Source: Ferrimonas marina
GTDB lineage: Bacteria > Pseudomonadota > Gammaproteobacteria > Enterobacterales > Shewanellaceae
DNA length: 64,000 bases
Direction: 5' to 3'
NCBI RefSeq assembly: GCF_900129905.1
Contig: NZ_FQXG01000001.1
Span: 248,001 to 312,000 of the forward strand
The translations under genes and the position numbers were made by a program. This document shows, piece by piece, positions 9,074 through 18,357 of this stretch (position 1 is its first letter; each line of letters begins with the position of its first letter). The notes beneath the pieces were generated by a model, which saw only the letters and a list, made by a program, of their open reading frames with translations, did not search any database and was not told where the DNA came from.

Positions 9074-10010
9074 CAAACCACTCCTTGGCCATGGCGATGC
9101 GCTCCTCCACCGGGTATTGCTGCTCGCCAAGGGACTCAACCTTACGCAGCCGGGGCAGCAGCCCCTGGTTGTTGGCGATCTGGATCGCCAGACCGGGGCG
9201 GGCGTTGAGCTCCAGCAGCAGCGGGCCGCGCTCGCTGTCCAAAACCATGTCGGTGCCGAGGTAGCCCAGGCCGGACATCTCGTAGCAGCCAGAGGCCAGG
9301 GTCAGCAGGCGGTCCCAATGGGGCACCTGCACCTCGTGCAGGTTGCGCCCGGTGTCCGGGTGTTCGCTGACCGGCTCATCGTACTGTACTGCGCGAATGG
9401 CCTGGCCGGTGGCGATATCGACGCCGATCCCTACCGCCCCCTGGTGCAGGTTGGCCTTGCCGTCGGAGGCGTGGGTCGAGCAGCGCAGCATCCCCATCAC
9501 CGGGAAGCCTTTGAAGATGATAAGCCGGATGTCCGGTACACCCTCGTAGGAGATCCCCTCAAACACCGGGTCGAAGCGGATCAGCGACTCGATCACCGCC
9601 ACATCGTTCTTACCGCCCAGACTGAACAGGCCTGCGAGGATGTTGGAGCAGTGACGCTCCATCTCGATAGCACTGACCTCGTCGCCGGAGGGCTTGAAGT
9701 AGCGACCGTCCTCAACCTTGGTGATCACCAGGATCCCCTTGCCACCAGAGCCCTGGGCAGGCTTGATGCAGAAGCCGGTCTGACCGGCCAGGCGCTGGCT
9801 CAGCTCGCTGATCTCATGTTGCTCGGAGATCACCGAGATGAGATCCGGGGTGGCGATCTCGGACTTAAGCGCCAACTGCTTGGTGATCAGCTTGTCGTCC
9901 ACCTGCTTGTAGAGGCTACGGGGGTTATAACGCCCGATGTAGGAGATGTTCCGTTGGTTCATCCCCATGATGCCGCGGTTACGGAGTCGACGTGGATCGC
10001 AAAACAGCAT
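9060..10010 (-). CDS. RimK-related ATP-grasp alpha-L-glutamate ligase-like protein
   Basis: About 316 residues. ATP-grasp features include GFCIKPAQGSGGKGILVI (nucleotide-binding Lys and glycine loop, about 90-107) and a C-terminal metal-binding segment LLELNARPGLAIQIAN. It resembles the RimK-related ligases annotated as alpha-L-glutamate ligase-like, which join amino acids through acyl-phosphate intermediates. Its start overlaps the stop of the upstream transglutaminase-like gene as TGATG (ATG 10010; a GTG at 10013 is also in frame). Comparative genomics has linked this ligase, inactive transglutaminase/TM protein and retropepsin-like protein as a set. The acceptor substrate is unknown. Confidence 0.87.
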   Translation of the reverse strand: MLFCDPRRLRNRGIMGMNQRNISYIGRYNPRSLYKQVDDKLITKQLALKSEIATPDLISVISEQHEISELSQRLAGQTGFCIKPAQGSGGKGILVITKVEDGRYFKPSGDEVSAIEMERHCSNILAGLFSLGGKNDVAVIESLIRFDPVFEGISYEGVPDIRLIIFKGFPVMGMLRCSTHASDGKANLHQGAVGIGVDIATGQAIRAVQYDEPVSEHPDTGRNLHEVQVPHWDRLLTLASGCYEMSGLGYLGTDMVLDSERGPLLLELNARPGLAIQIANNQGLLPRLRKVESLGEQQYPVEERIAMAKEWFGGGA

Positions 10011-11509
10011 CACTTATCCTCAGCCAGGGGGCGGAAGCGGCGCAGCTCGAGCAGACGGTAGCCGGTGTACTGGCCCATCAGCAGGATGCAGGCAACGATG
10101 ATCAGGTGGATACCCAGGAAGTTGAAGGCCCAGTGGCGCACCAGGTCGTTGTCCATCGCCAGGTAGGTGATGACCGCCACCAGCAGCGAACCACCGCCCT
10201 GGATCATCACCTCTTTGGGACCTTCCTCCTCCCACAGGATCGACATCCGCTCGATGGTCCAGGCCAGGATGATCATCGGGAAGAAGGTGATGGTCAGACC
10301 CTCTGTCAGGCCCAGGTTAAAGGCCAGCAGGGTAAAGCCGGCGATGATCCCCAACACCAAGATCACCACGGCACTGATCCTGGAGATCAGCAACAGGTTG
10401 AGATTGGACAGGTAGGAGCGGATCACCAAACCACAGGCGACGATCAGCAGGAAGCCAATCAGGCCGGTGAGCAATTTGGTCTGGATGAAGGCCAGGGCGA
10501 TCAGCACCGGCATAAAGGTCCCTGAGGTCTTGAGGCCAATCAGCACTCGCAGGAATACCACCACCAGTACACCGATGGGGATCAGGAACAGGCCACGCAG
10601 CAGGCTTTGCTCTTCCAGTGGCAGGTTGTACAGCGACAGGCCTCGACCGTGGCCGGCCATCATGTCGATGGCGGTGGCCAGGGCAGGGCGGCTGTCTTCA
10701 ATCATGGAGAAGGTGACGTTGGAGTTGCTGCCGCCGCTCAGGTCCAGTACCGAGTTACCGTGACGCTGCCACAGCAGCACGTTGTCATCGCGCCCTTCGG
10801 CCCCGGTACGAGGGTTGAACAGGTAGCTCTTATCGCCCTCCTGTACCTCTACCCAGGGCTGCAGCTGCTGACGGCGACGACCGTCTTCCAGGTTCAGGGC
10901 GTAAACCAGCTTGGAGGGCACCTTAGCGCTGTGCAGCAAGCGGTTGAGCAGCGGGCCAGACTCGTAACGGCCCAGCAGCAGGGCCACATTCTGTTGCTGA
11001 TCCGGGTTGGCCACCATCTGGGCCAGCTGACGGGCAAAGGAGCGGTTGTTGGCGCTCTGCTCCCAGGCCTTCTCGATCACGGCAGTGGCGGCGGTATCCA
11101 GCCCCTCATCCCAGACCACGTTCGGCACGGTCATGGTTTCGCTGCGGTCATTGAGCTTGTAGTTGGCGTTGGGCACCAGGTTGGCGGTGTAGTACAGCTC
11201 CTGCCGGCCCTGGGCATCGCGGGTGGTCCAGGTGGCGCGACGGGCGCCGGCCTCTTCGGTCATCGCCAGGCCGTAACCCGGGGACGCCGCAGACTCGGAC
11301 AACAGAGTAAAGGCAGGATCCGAGGGCAGGGCCAGGGAGGCCTCCACCGCGCCGGAGGCGGTGTAGGTGACCCGGGCCTCAACGGTCCAGGTGGTCTGGA
11401 CGCTGCCGGGGAACAGCGGAATGCCGTCGGTATGATGGCGATAGATGTTGTAGCTCAGGCCACTGGCGAAGAGCAGGAAAATCAACAGGTAAAAGGGTTT
11501 TTTAGACAC
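10010..11509 (-). CDS. Inactive transglutaminase-like domain fused to a multi-TM region
   Basis: A 499-residue membrane protein. An N-terminal TM segment (about 6-24) anchors a periplasmic beta-rich region and a transglutaminase-like domain (about 150-265). The usual Cys-containing helix start appears to be replaced near SAKVPSKLVYALNL, in keeping with its description as inactive. The C-terminal half (about 305-490) contains about seven hydrophobic helices. It is probably a membrane scaffold or sensor working with the adjacent ATP-grasp ligase and protease-like lipoprotein. It lies 10 bp after the lipoprotein gene and shares TGATG with the ligase gene. Confidence 0.87.
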   Translation of the reverse strand: MSKKPFYLLIFLLFASGLSYNIYRHHTDGIPLFPGSVQTTWTVEARVTYTASGAVEASLALPSDPAFTLLSESAASPGYGLAMTEEAGARRATWTTRDAQGRQELYYTANLVPNANYKLNDRSETMTVPNVVWDEGLDTAATAVIEKAWEQSANNRSFARQLAQMVANPDQQQNVALLLGRYESGPLLNRLLHSAKVPSKLVYALNLEDGRRRQQLQPWVEVQEGDKSYLFNPRTGAEGRDDNVLLWQRHGNSVLDLSGGSNSNVTFSMIEDSRPALATAIDMMAGHGRGLSLYNLPLEEQSLLRGLFLIPIGVLVVVFLRVLIGLKTSGTFMPVLIALAFIQTKLLTGLIGFLLIVACGLVIRSYLSNLNLLLISRISAVVILVLGIIAGFTLLAFNLGLTEGLTITFFPMIILAWTIERMSILWEEEGPKEVMIQGGGSLLVAVITYLAMDNDLVRHWAFNFLGIHLIIVACILLMGQYTGYRLLELRRFRPLAEDK

Positions 11510-11519
11510 GTTGCTTCCC

Positions 11520-12326
11520 TTATTTGTCGCCGGACAGGATGTACTGGCCGCTTACGTCCACGACGGCGATGTCTTTGAAGAACTTGCGACCCAGCAGCAG
11601 GGGGTACTCCATGTGGCTGCGGTCGGTCAGGTTCAGCTCGGTCTCAGCGACAAAGTCGCCGATCTTCAGTCGCGCCATGATCACCGGGCGTCGCTCGGAC
11701 TCGGCCGCAGAAGCGCGCTTGATCAGAACAAAGCGGGCTACCTTGGCTTCGATGGTGGAGTTGGCCGGACCGGCCTGCTTAGCCTGTTCGGTCTGTTCTG
11801 CGGCGGCTTCCGCTTCACCTTCGCCATTCTCGCTGACCTCAACCGGGGCATCGGCGCCCGGCAGTGGCACGTCGAAGCGAACCCATTGATCGCCATCGCG
11901 CTCAAACAGACGGATGTTGGCAGCAGAGATGGAGGAGCTGGCGGCGCCGGTATCAACCCGGGCTTCAAACGCCTCGCCCACCTCCTGGACATAGACCCGC
12001 TCCACTTCACCCAGCACCAGCTTATCGCTGAGCGGGTCCGCGGTGACCTCAGGGCAGACCGGCACCGGGGTGGTGGTGTTGCTGTCCACCTCCGCCAGGG
12101 TGGCGTTGATGGAACGAAGTTCGGTGATCACCACCTGCTGCTGTTCCAACTGTTCCTGGTAGACCTCTTGCTGTTGGTCACAACGCTGGGCCATCAGGGT
12201 TTCCATCTTCGCCAGCTGAGCGTCCATTGCGTTATTGAGCTCATCCTGTGTGGCCGCCGGCGGGGTGGAAACACAGCCACTGAGCAGTGCGGCAGTGGTC
12301 AAGGCGAGCAGGGTTCGGCGATTCAT
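11520..12326 (-). CDS. Lipoprotein retropepsin-like aspartyl protease (ATP-dependent zinc protease family)
   Basis: A 268-residue lipoprotein: the signal ends in lipobox LSGC with Cys18. A predicted coiled coil (about 28-80, Gln/Glu rich) follows, then a retropepsin-like domain with the catalytic-type motif [11 protein letters not shown] (Asp125) and a C-terminal [18 protein letters not shown] segment. Databases usually call this family ATP-dependent zinc protease (RimB-like), although the fold signature is aspartyl protease. An Ala/Glu-rich low-complexity insert (about 164-185) interrupts the domain. It shares ATGA with the end of cmoB. The substrate may be the product of the adjacent ligase (inference). 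Confidence 0.87.
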   Translation of the reverse strand: MNRRTLLALTTAALLSGCVSTPPAATQDELNNAMDAQLAKMETLMAQRCDQQQEVYQEQLEQQQVVITELRSINATLAEVDSNTTTPVPVCPEVTADPLSDKLVLGEVERVYVQEVGEAFEARVDTGAASSSISAANIRLFERDGDQWVRFDVPLPGADAPVEVSENGEGEAEAAAEQTEQAKQAGPANSTIEAKVARFVLIKRASAAESERRPVIMARLKIGDFVAETELNLTDRSHMEYPLLLGRKFFKDIAVVDVSGQYILSGDK

Positions 12327-13318
12327 CTGTGTTGGGTCCTTTGTTGTGATTCGGCTTTTTCTGCGATGACAATGGCCCGTTTGGGGGCCGGGTAGCCTTC
12401 AACGGTTTTGGTCTCGTCGTTGGGGTCAAGATAGTCTTTCAACGACTCATTGCCCATCCATTCGGTACTGCGCTGCTCCGCCACCGTGGTGTCGCCCTCG
12501 TCGACCACACGGACATTAATGAAGCCGCATTTTCTCAGCCAGAGCATCAAGGCTCTACTGGAAGGAATGTACCAGACATTGTTCATTTTCCCATAACGAG
12601 ATTCTGGCACAAGTACCTGATTTTCATCTCCTTCAATTACCAGCGTCTCCAAAACTAATTCGCCACCGGGCTTGAGTTGCTCCTGCAACTGGTATAGGTG
12701 ATCGATGGGCGAGCGGCGGTGATAGAGCACCCCCATGGAGAACACGGTATCAAAGGCGTGCAGTGGTGGCAGTTGTTGGATCCCCAGCGGCAGCAGGTGC
12801 AGGTCCTGGGGATCTCCGGCCAGCTTGCGTACCGCTTCGAACTGGGCCAGGAACAGATCCGAGGGGTCGACCCCGATCACCAGCTCAGCGCCTTCCCCCA
12901 GCATCCGCCACATGTGGTAGCCGCTGCCGCAGCCCACATCCAGTACGGTGCGGTGCTTGAGCGGGCTGATGTGGGGCAGCAGCCGGTCCCATTTCCAGTC
13001 GCTGCGCCACTCGGTGTCGATGTGGATGCCATAGAGATCGAACGGCCCCTTGCGCCAGGGCTGCAGACACTTGAGCAGGTTGTGCAGCTTTTTCTGTTCG
13101 CCGGGGGAGAGGGCCTCGGCGTCGCCGACGGTGACGCTGTGTTTCAGCTCCAGGGTCTCCGGCTGGCGCTGGGGCAGCTTGGCCAGCACCTTTTCCCACT
13201 TGGGGAAGTCGCCGTTCTTATGGAAGCGGCTCCAGTGAGCCAGCTGGGCCGGTGCGCTTTCCAGCCAGTGGTTTAGCCGGGTGCCGGCAATGCGTTTGTA
13301 GAAGGCGCTGAAATCCAT
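12323..13318 (-). CDS. cmoB: tRNA U34 carboxymethyltransferase
   Basis: A 331-residue cytoplasmic enzyme that transfers a carboxymethyl group from carboxy-SAM to 5-hydroxyuridine at tRNA wobble position 34. The Rossmann motif [15 protein letters not shown] and the specific N-terminal [19 protein letters not shown] match CmoB; length is near the usual 323. Start at ATG 13318 because it overlaps the cmoA stop as TGATG and begins the conserved N-terminus; an extension to 13354 would run into cmoA. It is followed without a gap by the lipoprotein protease gene (ATGA). Confidence 0.95.
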   Translation of the reverse strand: MDFSAFYKRIAGTRLNHWLESAPAQLAHWSRFHKNGDFPKWEKVLAKLPQRQPETLELKHSVTVGDAEALSPGEQKKLHNLLKCLQPWRKGPFDLYGIHIDTEWRSDWKWDRLLPHISPLKHRTVLDVGCGSGYHMWRMLGEGAELVIGVDPSDLFLAQFEAVRKLAGDPQDLHLLPLGIQQLPPLHAFDTVFSMGVLYHRRSPIDHLYQLQEQLKPGGELVLETLVIEGDENQVLVPESRYGKMNNVWYIPSSRALMLWLRKCGFINVRVVDEGDTTVAEQRSTEWMGNESLKDYLDPNDETKTVEGYPAPKRAIVIAEKAESQQRTQHR

Positions 13319-14049
13319 CACTTGATCGCTATCATCGAGGCAAAGTTGTAACACTGGAACCAGAGCGTTGATTCCTCAAAGCCGGCCCGGGCAAAGCGGG
13401 CCTGGTGCTCCTGCCAGCTGTCGGGGCGCATCACGTTCTCCAGCGCGGTGCGCTTCTGGCTGATCTCCAGTTCGGAGTAGCCGTTGGCCCGTTTGAAATC
13501 CAGGTGCAGATCATCCAGTAGCTTGTGCAGACGGGGCTGGGGGAACACCAGCTTCTCCGATACCACCAGGATGCCGCCGGGCAGCATGCCCTGGTAGATC
13601 TTACGGATCAGCCGGTCGCGGTCGTCCGGGTTGAGGAACTGCAGGGTAAAGTTGAGCACCACCATGGAGGCGCGCTCGATCGCCACATCGCGGATGTCGG
13701 CGCATACCAGGTCAACCTCCACCGGGCTGACAAAGGCATCCAGATGCTCCTTAGCTCGCTTGATCATCGCCTCGGAGTTGTCGATGGCCACCAGGCGGAC
13801 CCCCTGGGCCGAGACTTTTCGCCGCATTGCCAAACTTGCTGCCCCCAGAGAGCACCCAAGGTCGTAGACATTGCTATTCTCTGAAACAAAGCGTTGCGCT
13901 ATCTCGGACAGGGTATGCAGGATCTCGCCGTAACCGGGCACCGAGCGGGAGATCATATCGGGGAAGACCGATGCGACCTTATCATCGAAACGAAAGTCCG
14001 CCACGCTGGATTGTGGCGTTGAAAAAATGCGGTCTTGCTTTGCGCTCAT
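13318..14049 (-). CDS. cmoA: Carboxy-S-adenosyl-L-methionine synthase
   Basis: A 243-residue enzyme making carboxy-SAM from SAM and prephenate, the donor used by CmoB. SAM-binding motif [15 protein letters not shown], then [11 protein letters not shown], and the C-terminal [15 protein letters not shown]. Start at ATG 14049 (MSAKQDRIF), preceded by CAGGAA; the length agrees with the E. coli enzyme, whereas the longer ORF start adds an unsupported 19 residues. It is the first gene of a six-gene minus-strand operon, with its promoter probably in the gap shared with the divergent GGDEF gene. Confidence 0.95.
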   Translation of the reverse strand: MSAKQDRIFSTPQSSVADFRFDDKVASVFPDMISRSVPGYGEILHTLSEIAQRFVSENSNVYDLGCSLGAASLAMRRKVSAQGVRLVAIDNSEAMIKRAKEHLDAFVSPVEVDLVCADIRDVAIERASMVVLNFTLQFLNPDDRDRLIRKIYQGMLPGGILVVSEKLVFPQPRLHKLLDDLHLDFKRANGYSELEISQKRTALENVMRPDSWQEHQARFARAGFEESTLWFQCYNFASMIAIK

Positions 14050-14216
14050 AACCGGTTCCTGATTGACAAGGCGGCGATAGTAACGCCGCGGCCCAGCCAG
14101 CAGCAAGATGGGCCGTCAAAAAGCGGGTTTCATTGACTAATTTTGTACCGAATTTGGCCCAGTGTCAGGAATTTATCTTTAACAGCAGCCAGTTTAGTAA
14201 CGGAGTCGCCCCCAAC

Positions 14217-14909
14217 ATGCCGTGTCATCTTCTCCCCTGCGCCCTCGGCCTTGTCGCCCTGCAACCGGTCTCGGTCTGGGCCGCCGGTGCCATCGCCTTC
14301 TCTCCGGTGTCGCTGATCGCCATGGTCAGCTCAGTGCTGGTGTTGACCCTGCTGGTGGTGTGGATGTGGCGACGGGAGCGCTGGCGGCGCAAGGCGCTGG
14401 AGCAGCAGCTGGGCCAGCCCGGCGGCTACGATGCCGCCACCGGTTTGCCCGGGCGCAACCTGTTTGATGACCGCTTCGCCCACGCCATCGCCCGTCACGG
14501 TCGCAACCAGACCCACCTGGGGTTGATGGTGATCCAGGTGGACAACTACCACCCACTGTGTCGACGGCTGGGGGCCCAGACCATCAACCAGCAACTGCGT
14601 GAGCTAGTAAGCCACTGGCGCCAGTGCATCCGCCGCTCCGACACCCTGGCTCGCACCGGCCCGGACCAGTTCACCGTGTTGCTGGATCCGGTGATGGACA
14701 GCCGCGGCGCTGGCATGGTGGCCAAGGCACTGGTGTCAGCCACCAACCGCCACAACGCCACCCGGGGGGAGGGCGAGCCGGTGTGCATCAATATCGGTGT
14801 CGCGCTCTATCCACAACACGGCGCCGAGGGCATCAGTTTGCTCAAACGGGCCCACGAAGTGGTGCAACGCAGCGGCCGCCGGGGCACCAGTGGCTACAAA
14901 GTGGCCTGA
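14217..14909 (+). CDS. Membrane protein with degenerate GGDEF domain
   Basis: About 230 residues. A signal-like hydrophobic N-terminus (1-25) and a TM segment (about 33-53) precede a basic linker and a C-terminal domain with GGDEF-family layout: DAATGLPGRNLFDDRF (about 75-90), a strand with LGLMVIQVDNY, RRSDTLARTGPDQFTVLL and a final INIGVALYP. The signature reads TGPDQF instead of GG(D/E)EF, so diguanylate cyclase activity is unlikely. It may bind nucleotides or act as a signalling partner. Start ATG 14217 is preferred to an upstream TTG at 14133, though the ribosome site is weak. Confidence 0.72.
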   Translation: MPCHLLPCALGLVALQPVSVWAAGAIAFSPVSLIAMVSSVLVLTLLVVWMWRRERWRRKALEQQLGQPGGYDAATGLPGRNLFDDRFAHAIARHGRNQTHLGLMVIQVDNYHPLCRRLGAQTINQQLRELVSHWRQCIRRSDTLARTGPDQFTVLLDPVMDSRGAGMVAKALVSATNRHNATRGEGEPVCINIGVALYPQHGAEGISLLKRAHEVVQRSGRRGTSGYKVA

Positions 14910-14946
14910 TGTTGCTGGATGCCGCGCCGGATAACCCGGACTGTAC

Positions 14947-14975
14947 TTCTGATTTCAGGCACTTTTCTTTATAAT
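14947..14975 (+). promoter_or_regulatory. Probable sigma-70 promoter of aspS
   Basis: A perfect TATAAT (14970-14975) lies 17 bp after a weak -35 (TTCTGA). It leaves a 5' leader of about 65 bases before the aspS start. Confidence 0.6.
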
Positions 14976-15048
14976 GCCGGCTTTGCCAAATTGTCGCGGA
15001 TTGGCGTAGGCCGGTCCGTTGTAACGCATTAAGTAACAGGAACTGTCG

Positions 15049-16824
15049 ATGCGCAGCCATTATTGTGGACATGTCACAGAGGCCCTGAACGGCCAAGAAG
15101 TTACCCTGGTGGGTTGGGTTAATCGTCGTCGCGACCTTGGCGGCGTAGTGTTCCTGGATCTTCGTGATCGGGAAGGGATCGTACAGGTAGTGTACGACCC
15201 GGATCTGCCGGAGGTGTTTGAGACCGCATCCAGCCTGCGTGCCGAGTACTGTGTACAGGTTAAGGGTCTGGTGCGCCTGCGTCCGGACAGCCAGATCAAC
15301 AAGAACATGGCCACCGGTGCCATCGAGATCCTGGGTAAAGAGCTGACCATCATCAACAAGGCGGACGTGCTGCCGATCGACTTCAACACCGATGTGTCTG
15401 AAGAGCAGCGTCTGAAGTACCGCTACCTGGACCTGCGTCGTCCGGAGATGGCCCAGAAGATGAAGTTCCGTGCCAAGTTCACCTCCGAGGTGCGCCGCTT
15501 CCTCGATGGCGAAGGCTTTATGGATGTGGAAACCCCGATCCTGACCGCCGCCACCCCGGAAGGCGCCCGCGATTACCTGGTACCGAGCCGGACCCACAAG
15601 GGCCAGTTCTTTGCCCTGCCGCAATCCCCGCAGCTGTTCAAACAGCTGCTGATGATGTCCGGCATGGATCGCTACTACCAGATCGTGAAGTGTTTCCGCG
15701 ACGAAGACCTGCGTGCCGACCGCCAGCCGGAATTCACCCAGATCGATATCGAGACCTCCTTCATGAGCGCCGATGAGGTGATGGCCACCACCGAGGCGAT
15801 GATCCGCACCATCTTCAAGAAGATGCTCAACGTGGATCTGCCCCAGTTCCCGCACATGAGCTACGAAGAGGCGATGCGTCGCTACGGCTCCGACAAGCCG
15901 GACCTGCGTAACCCGCTGGAGCTGGTGGACGTGGCCGACCTGATGAAGGACGTGGAGTTCAAGGTGTTCTCCGGCCCGGCCAACGATCCGGAAGGTCGTG
16001 TTGCCGCTCTGCGGATCCCCACCGGTGCCAGCCTGTCCCGTAAGCAGATCGACGAGTACACCAAGTTCGTTGGCATCTACGGTGCCAAGGGTCTGGCCTG
16101 GATGAAGATCAACGAGGCGGGTAAGGGCATCGAAGGGGTACAGTCCCCGGTGGCCAAGTTCCTGTCTGACGACATCGTCAACGGCATCGTTGAGCGCACC
16201 GGTGCCGAAGCCGGTGACATCCTGCTGTTCGGTGCCGACAGCACCAAGGTCGTTGCCGATGCCATGGGCGCGCTGCGTCTTAAGGCAGGCGAAGACTTCA
16301 ACCTGGTGGCCGAGGGCTGGGCTCCGCTGTGGGTGGTGGACTTCCCGATGTTCGAGAAGGCGGACGGTCGCTACTACGCGCTGCACCACCCCTTCACTGC
16401 GCCTCGCGACATGACCCCGGCGGAGCTGGAAGCCAACCCGGACGGGGCCCTGTCCGACGCCTACGACATGGTGCTCAACGGCTGCGAAGTGGGTGGCGGT
16501 TCCGTCCGTATCCACCGCGCCGAGATGCAGGCTGCGGCGTTCCGCGTGCTGGGGATCTCCGACGAAGAGGCCCAGGAGAAGTTCGGCTTCCTGATGGACG
16601 CGCTGAAGTACGGCACCCCGCCGCACGCCGGCCTGGCCTTCGGCCTGGATCGCCTGGTGATGCTGATGGTAGGCGCGGAGTCTATCCGTGAGGTGATGGC
16701 CTTCCCGAAGACCACCACTGCTGCCTGTCCGCTGACCAACGCGCCGGGCCATGCCAACCCGGAACAGCTGGTGGAGCTGGGGATCCAGCCGATCCCGCAG
16801 GCGGACAAGTCCGACGACGCCTAA
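15049..16824 (+). CDS. aspS: Aspartyl-tRNA synthetase
   Basis: A 591-residue class II synthetase charging tRNA-Asp in the cytoplasm. An N-terminal OB-fold anticodon-binding domain (about 1-105; [23 protein letters not shown]) is followed by the class II core (motif 2 around [18 protein letters not shown]; motif 3 [15 protein letters not shown] near 535-550) with the bacterial GAD insertion between. Length matches the bacterial-type enzyme (E. coli 590). It is monocistronic by appearance: own promoter, and a strong terminator before yebC. Confidence 0.98.
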   Translation: MRSHYCGHVTEALNGQEVTLVGWVNRRRDLGGVVFLDLRDREGIVQVVYDPDLPEVFETASSLRAEYCVQVKGLVRLRPDSQINKNMATGAIEILGKELTIINKADVLPIDFNTDVSEEQRLKYRYLDLRRPEMAQKMKFRAKFTSEVRRFLDGEGFMDVETPILTAATPEGARDYLVPSRTHKGQFFALPQSPQLFKQLLMMSGMDRYYQIVKCFRDEDLRADRQPEFTQIDIETSFMSADEVMATTEAMIRTIFKKMLNVDLPQFPHMSYEEAMRRYGSDKPDLRNPLELVDVADLMKDVEFKVFSGPANDPEGRVAALRIPTGASLSRKQIDEYTKFVGIYGAKGLAWMKINEAGKGIEGVQSPVAKFLSDDIVNGIVERTGAEAGDILLFGADSTKVVADAMGALRLKAGEDFNLVAEGWAPLWVVDFPMFEKADGRYYALHHPFTAPRDMTPAELEANPDGALSDAYDMVLNGCEVGGGSVRIHRAEMQAAAFRVLGISDEEAQEKFGFLMDALKYGTPPHAGLAFGLDRLVMLMVGAESIREVMAFPKTTTAACPLTNAPGHANPEQLVELGIQPIPQADKSDDA

Positions 16825-16862
16825 GCCCACGCTTTTTTGGCGACGCGCTGAAAGATAAAGAT

Positions 16863-16890
16863 AAACCCGGCCCTGGTGCCGGGTTTGTTT
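16863..16890 (+). terminator. Intrinsic terminator after aspS
   Basis: AAACCCGGC / GCCGGGTTT 9-bp stem with a 6-base loop, followed by GTTT. Confidence 0.8.
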
Positions 16891-16938
16891 CCCTTGGGGC
16901 TCGGGTTACCCTTGGGAACGAATGGAAAGGAGAGAGTT

Positions 16939-17685
16939 ATGGCTGGCCACAGTAAATGGTCCAACATCAAGCACCGCAAGGCGGCGCAGGACGCCAAGCG
17001 CGGTAAGATCTTCACCAAGCTGATCCGCGAGCTGACCGTCGCGGCCCGGGAAGGGGGCTCGGATCCGGACGCCAACGCCCGTCTGCGGGCGGCGATCGAT
17101 AAGGCGCTGTCCAACAACATGCCGCGGGATACCGTGGAGCGGGCGGTTAAGCGCGGTGCCGGTGAGCTGGAGGGCCAGGCGCTGGAGACCATCGTCTACG
17201 AAGGTTACGGCCCCGGTGGCACCGCGGTGATGGTGGAAACCATGACCGATAACCGCAACCGTACCGTCTCCGGGGTGCGCAGTGCCTTCTCCAAGGCCGG
17301 CGGCAACCTGGGCACCGACGGCAGCGTGGCCTACCTGTTCACCAAGACCGGGGTGATCTCCTACGGCCCCGAGGTGGATGAAGACGCGGTGATGGAAGCG
17401 GCCCTGGAGGCGGGCGCCGATGACGTGGAAACCGCCGAGGATGGCAGCAGTGACGTGCTGACCAGCCCAGAGGCCTTTGGCGCGGTCAAAGACGCCCTGG
17501 ACGCCGCCGGGCTGGAATGTGCCAACGCCGAGGTCACCATGCTGCCCTCCACCAAGGCGGAGCTGGATCTCAAGACCGCCGAGAAGTTTCTGCGTCTGAT
17601 CGACGTGCTGGAAGACCACGACGACGTCCAGGAGGTCTACCACAATGCGGAGATCAGCGACGACGTTATGGCGCAACTGGGCTGA
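16939..17685 (+). CDS. yebC: YebC/PmpR family DNA-binding and translation-associated regulator
   Basis: A 248-residue cytoplasmic protein of the YebC (TACO1) family, beginning with the diagnostic [20 protein letters not shown]. Members bind DNA, and some have been linked to resolving ribosome stalls; the role here is inferred. Start at ATG 16939 follows AAAGGAGAG. It sits directly upstream of ruvC with an 18-bp gap, the usual yebC-ruvC pairing. Confidence 0.95.
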   Translation: MAGHSKWSNIKHRKAAQDAKRGKIFTKLIRELTVAAREGGSDPDANARLRAAIDKALSNNMPRDTVERAVKRGAGELEGQALETIVYEGYGPGGTAVMVETMTDNRNRTVSGVRSAFSKAGGNLGTDGSVAYLFTKTGVISYGPEVDEDAVMEAALEAGADDVETAEDGSSDVLTSPEAFGAVKDALDAAGLECANAEVTMLPSTKAELDLKTAEKFLRLIDVLEDHDDVQEVYHNAEISDDVMAQLG

Positions 17686-17703
17686 TGGCAGGAGCGGCAT
17701 AAC

Positions 17704-18228
17704 GTGAGCATCATCCTGGGCATCGACCCCGGCTCCCGCCTGACCGGCTATGGCGTGATCCAGTTTACCGGGCGCCATTTCCACTACCTGGGCAGCGGCT
17801 GCATCCGCCTGCCGGAAGCAGATCTGCCGGAGCGGCTCAAGATCATCTACGACGGCGTGTCGGAGCTGGTGCGCCAGTTTCAGCCCGAGGAGTTCGCGGT
17901 AGAGCGGGTGTTCATGGGCCGCAACGCCGATTCGGCCCTGAAGCTGGGCCAGGCCCGGGGCAGTGCCATCGTGGCGGCGATGAACGCCGGCTTGCCGGTG
18001 TCCGAGTACAGCCCGACCCAGATCAAGAACGCGGTGGTGGGCACCGGTGGCGCCAAGAAGGAGCAGGTGCAGCATATGGTTAAGCATCTGCTTAAGCTGC
18101 CGGCGACGCCGCAGGCAGACGCGGCGGATGCCCTGGCCATCGCCATCACCCACGCCAATATGCAACGCGGCCTGGTGGCCATGGCTGGCAAAGCCACCAG
18201 CCGAGTCGGCGGTCGCTACCGCCCCTAG
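17704..18228 (+). CDS. ruvC: Holliday junction resolvase RuvC
   Basis: A 174-residue endonuclease that cuts Holliday junctions after branch migration by RuvAB. The four acidic residues expected for catalysis are present: D8 in GIDPGSR, E67 in FAVERVF, and D139/D142 in ADAADALA. The GTG start is 18 bp after yebC. The usual downstream neighbours ruvA-ruvB are not here but about 5.3 kb away. No LexA-type site is seen before yebC-ruvC. Confidence 0.97.
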   Translation: MSIILGIDPGSRLTGYGVIQFTGRHFHYLGSGCIRLPEADLPERLKIIYDGVSELVRQFQPEEFAVERVFMGRNADSALKLGQARGSAIVAAMNAGLPVSEYSPTQIKNAVVGTGGAKKEQVQHMVKHLLKLPATPQADAADALAIAITHANMQRGLVAMAGKATSRVGGRYRP

Positions 18229-18243
18229 TCGGCCACCCCGATA

Positions 18244-18295
18244 CCCGGCTGTTGATTGCCCGGCTGTGGATTGCTTGGCTGGGTCCACCCCAGCC
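18244..18295. repeat. Short tandem repeat and hairpin after ruvC
   Basis: A 15-bp unit CCCGGCTGTTGATTG is repeated with one change (CCCGGCTGTGGATTG), followed by a partial third copy running into a hairpin GGCTGGG-TCCA-CCCAGCC variant. There is no T-tract; it may act as a weak terminator. Confidence 0.55.
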
Positions 18296-18357
18296 GGCAT
18301 GACTCATCGACTAAGATCAATCCGGCCCCTTCCGAACCATTAGATAACCGAGTTCCC

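Noticed and set aside
14842-16830. A 662-codon open frame antisense to aspS
   Set aside because: It mirrors the strongly conserved aspS codons, has no family resemblance, and is an effect of high-GC codon bias.
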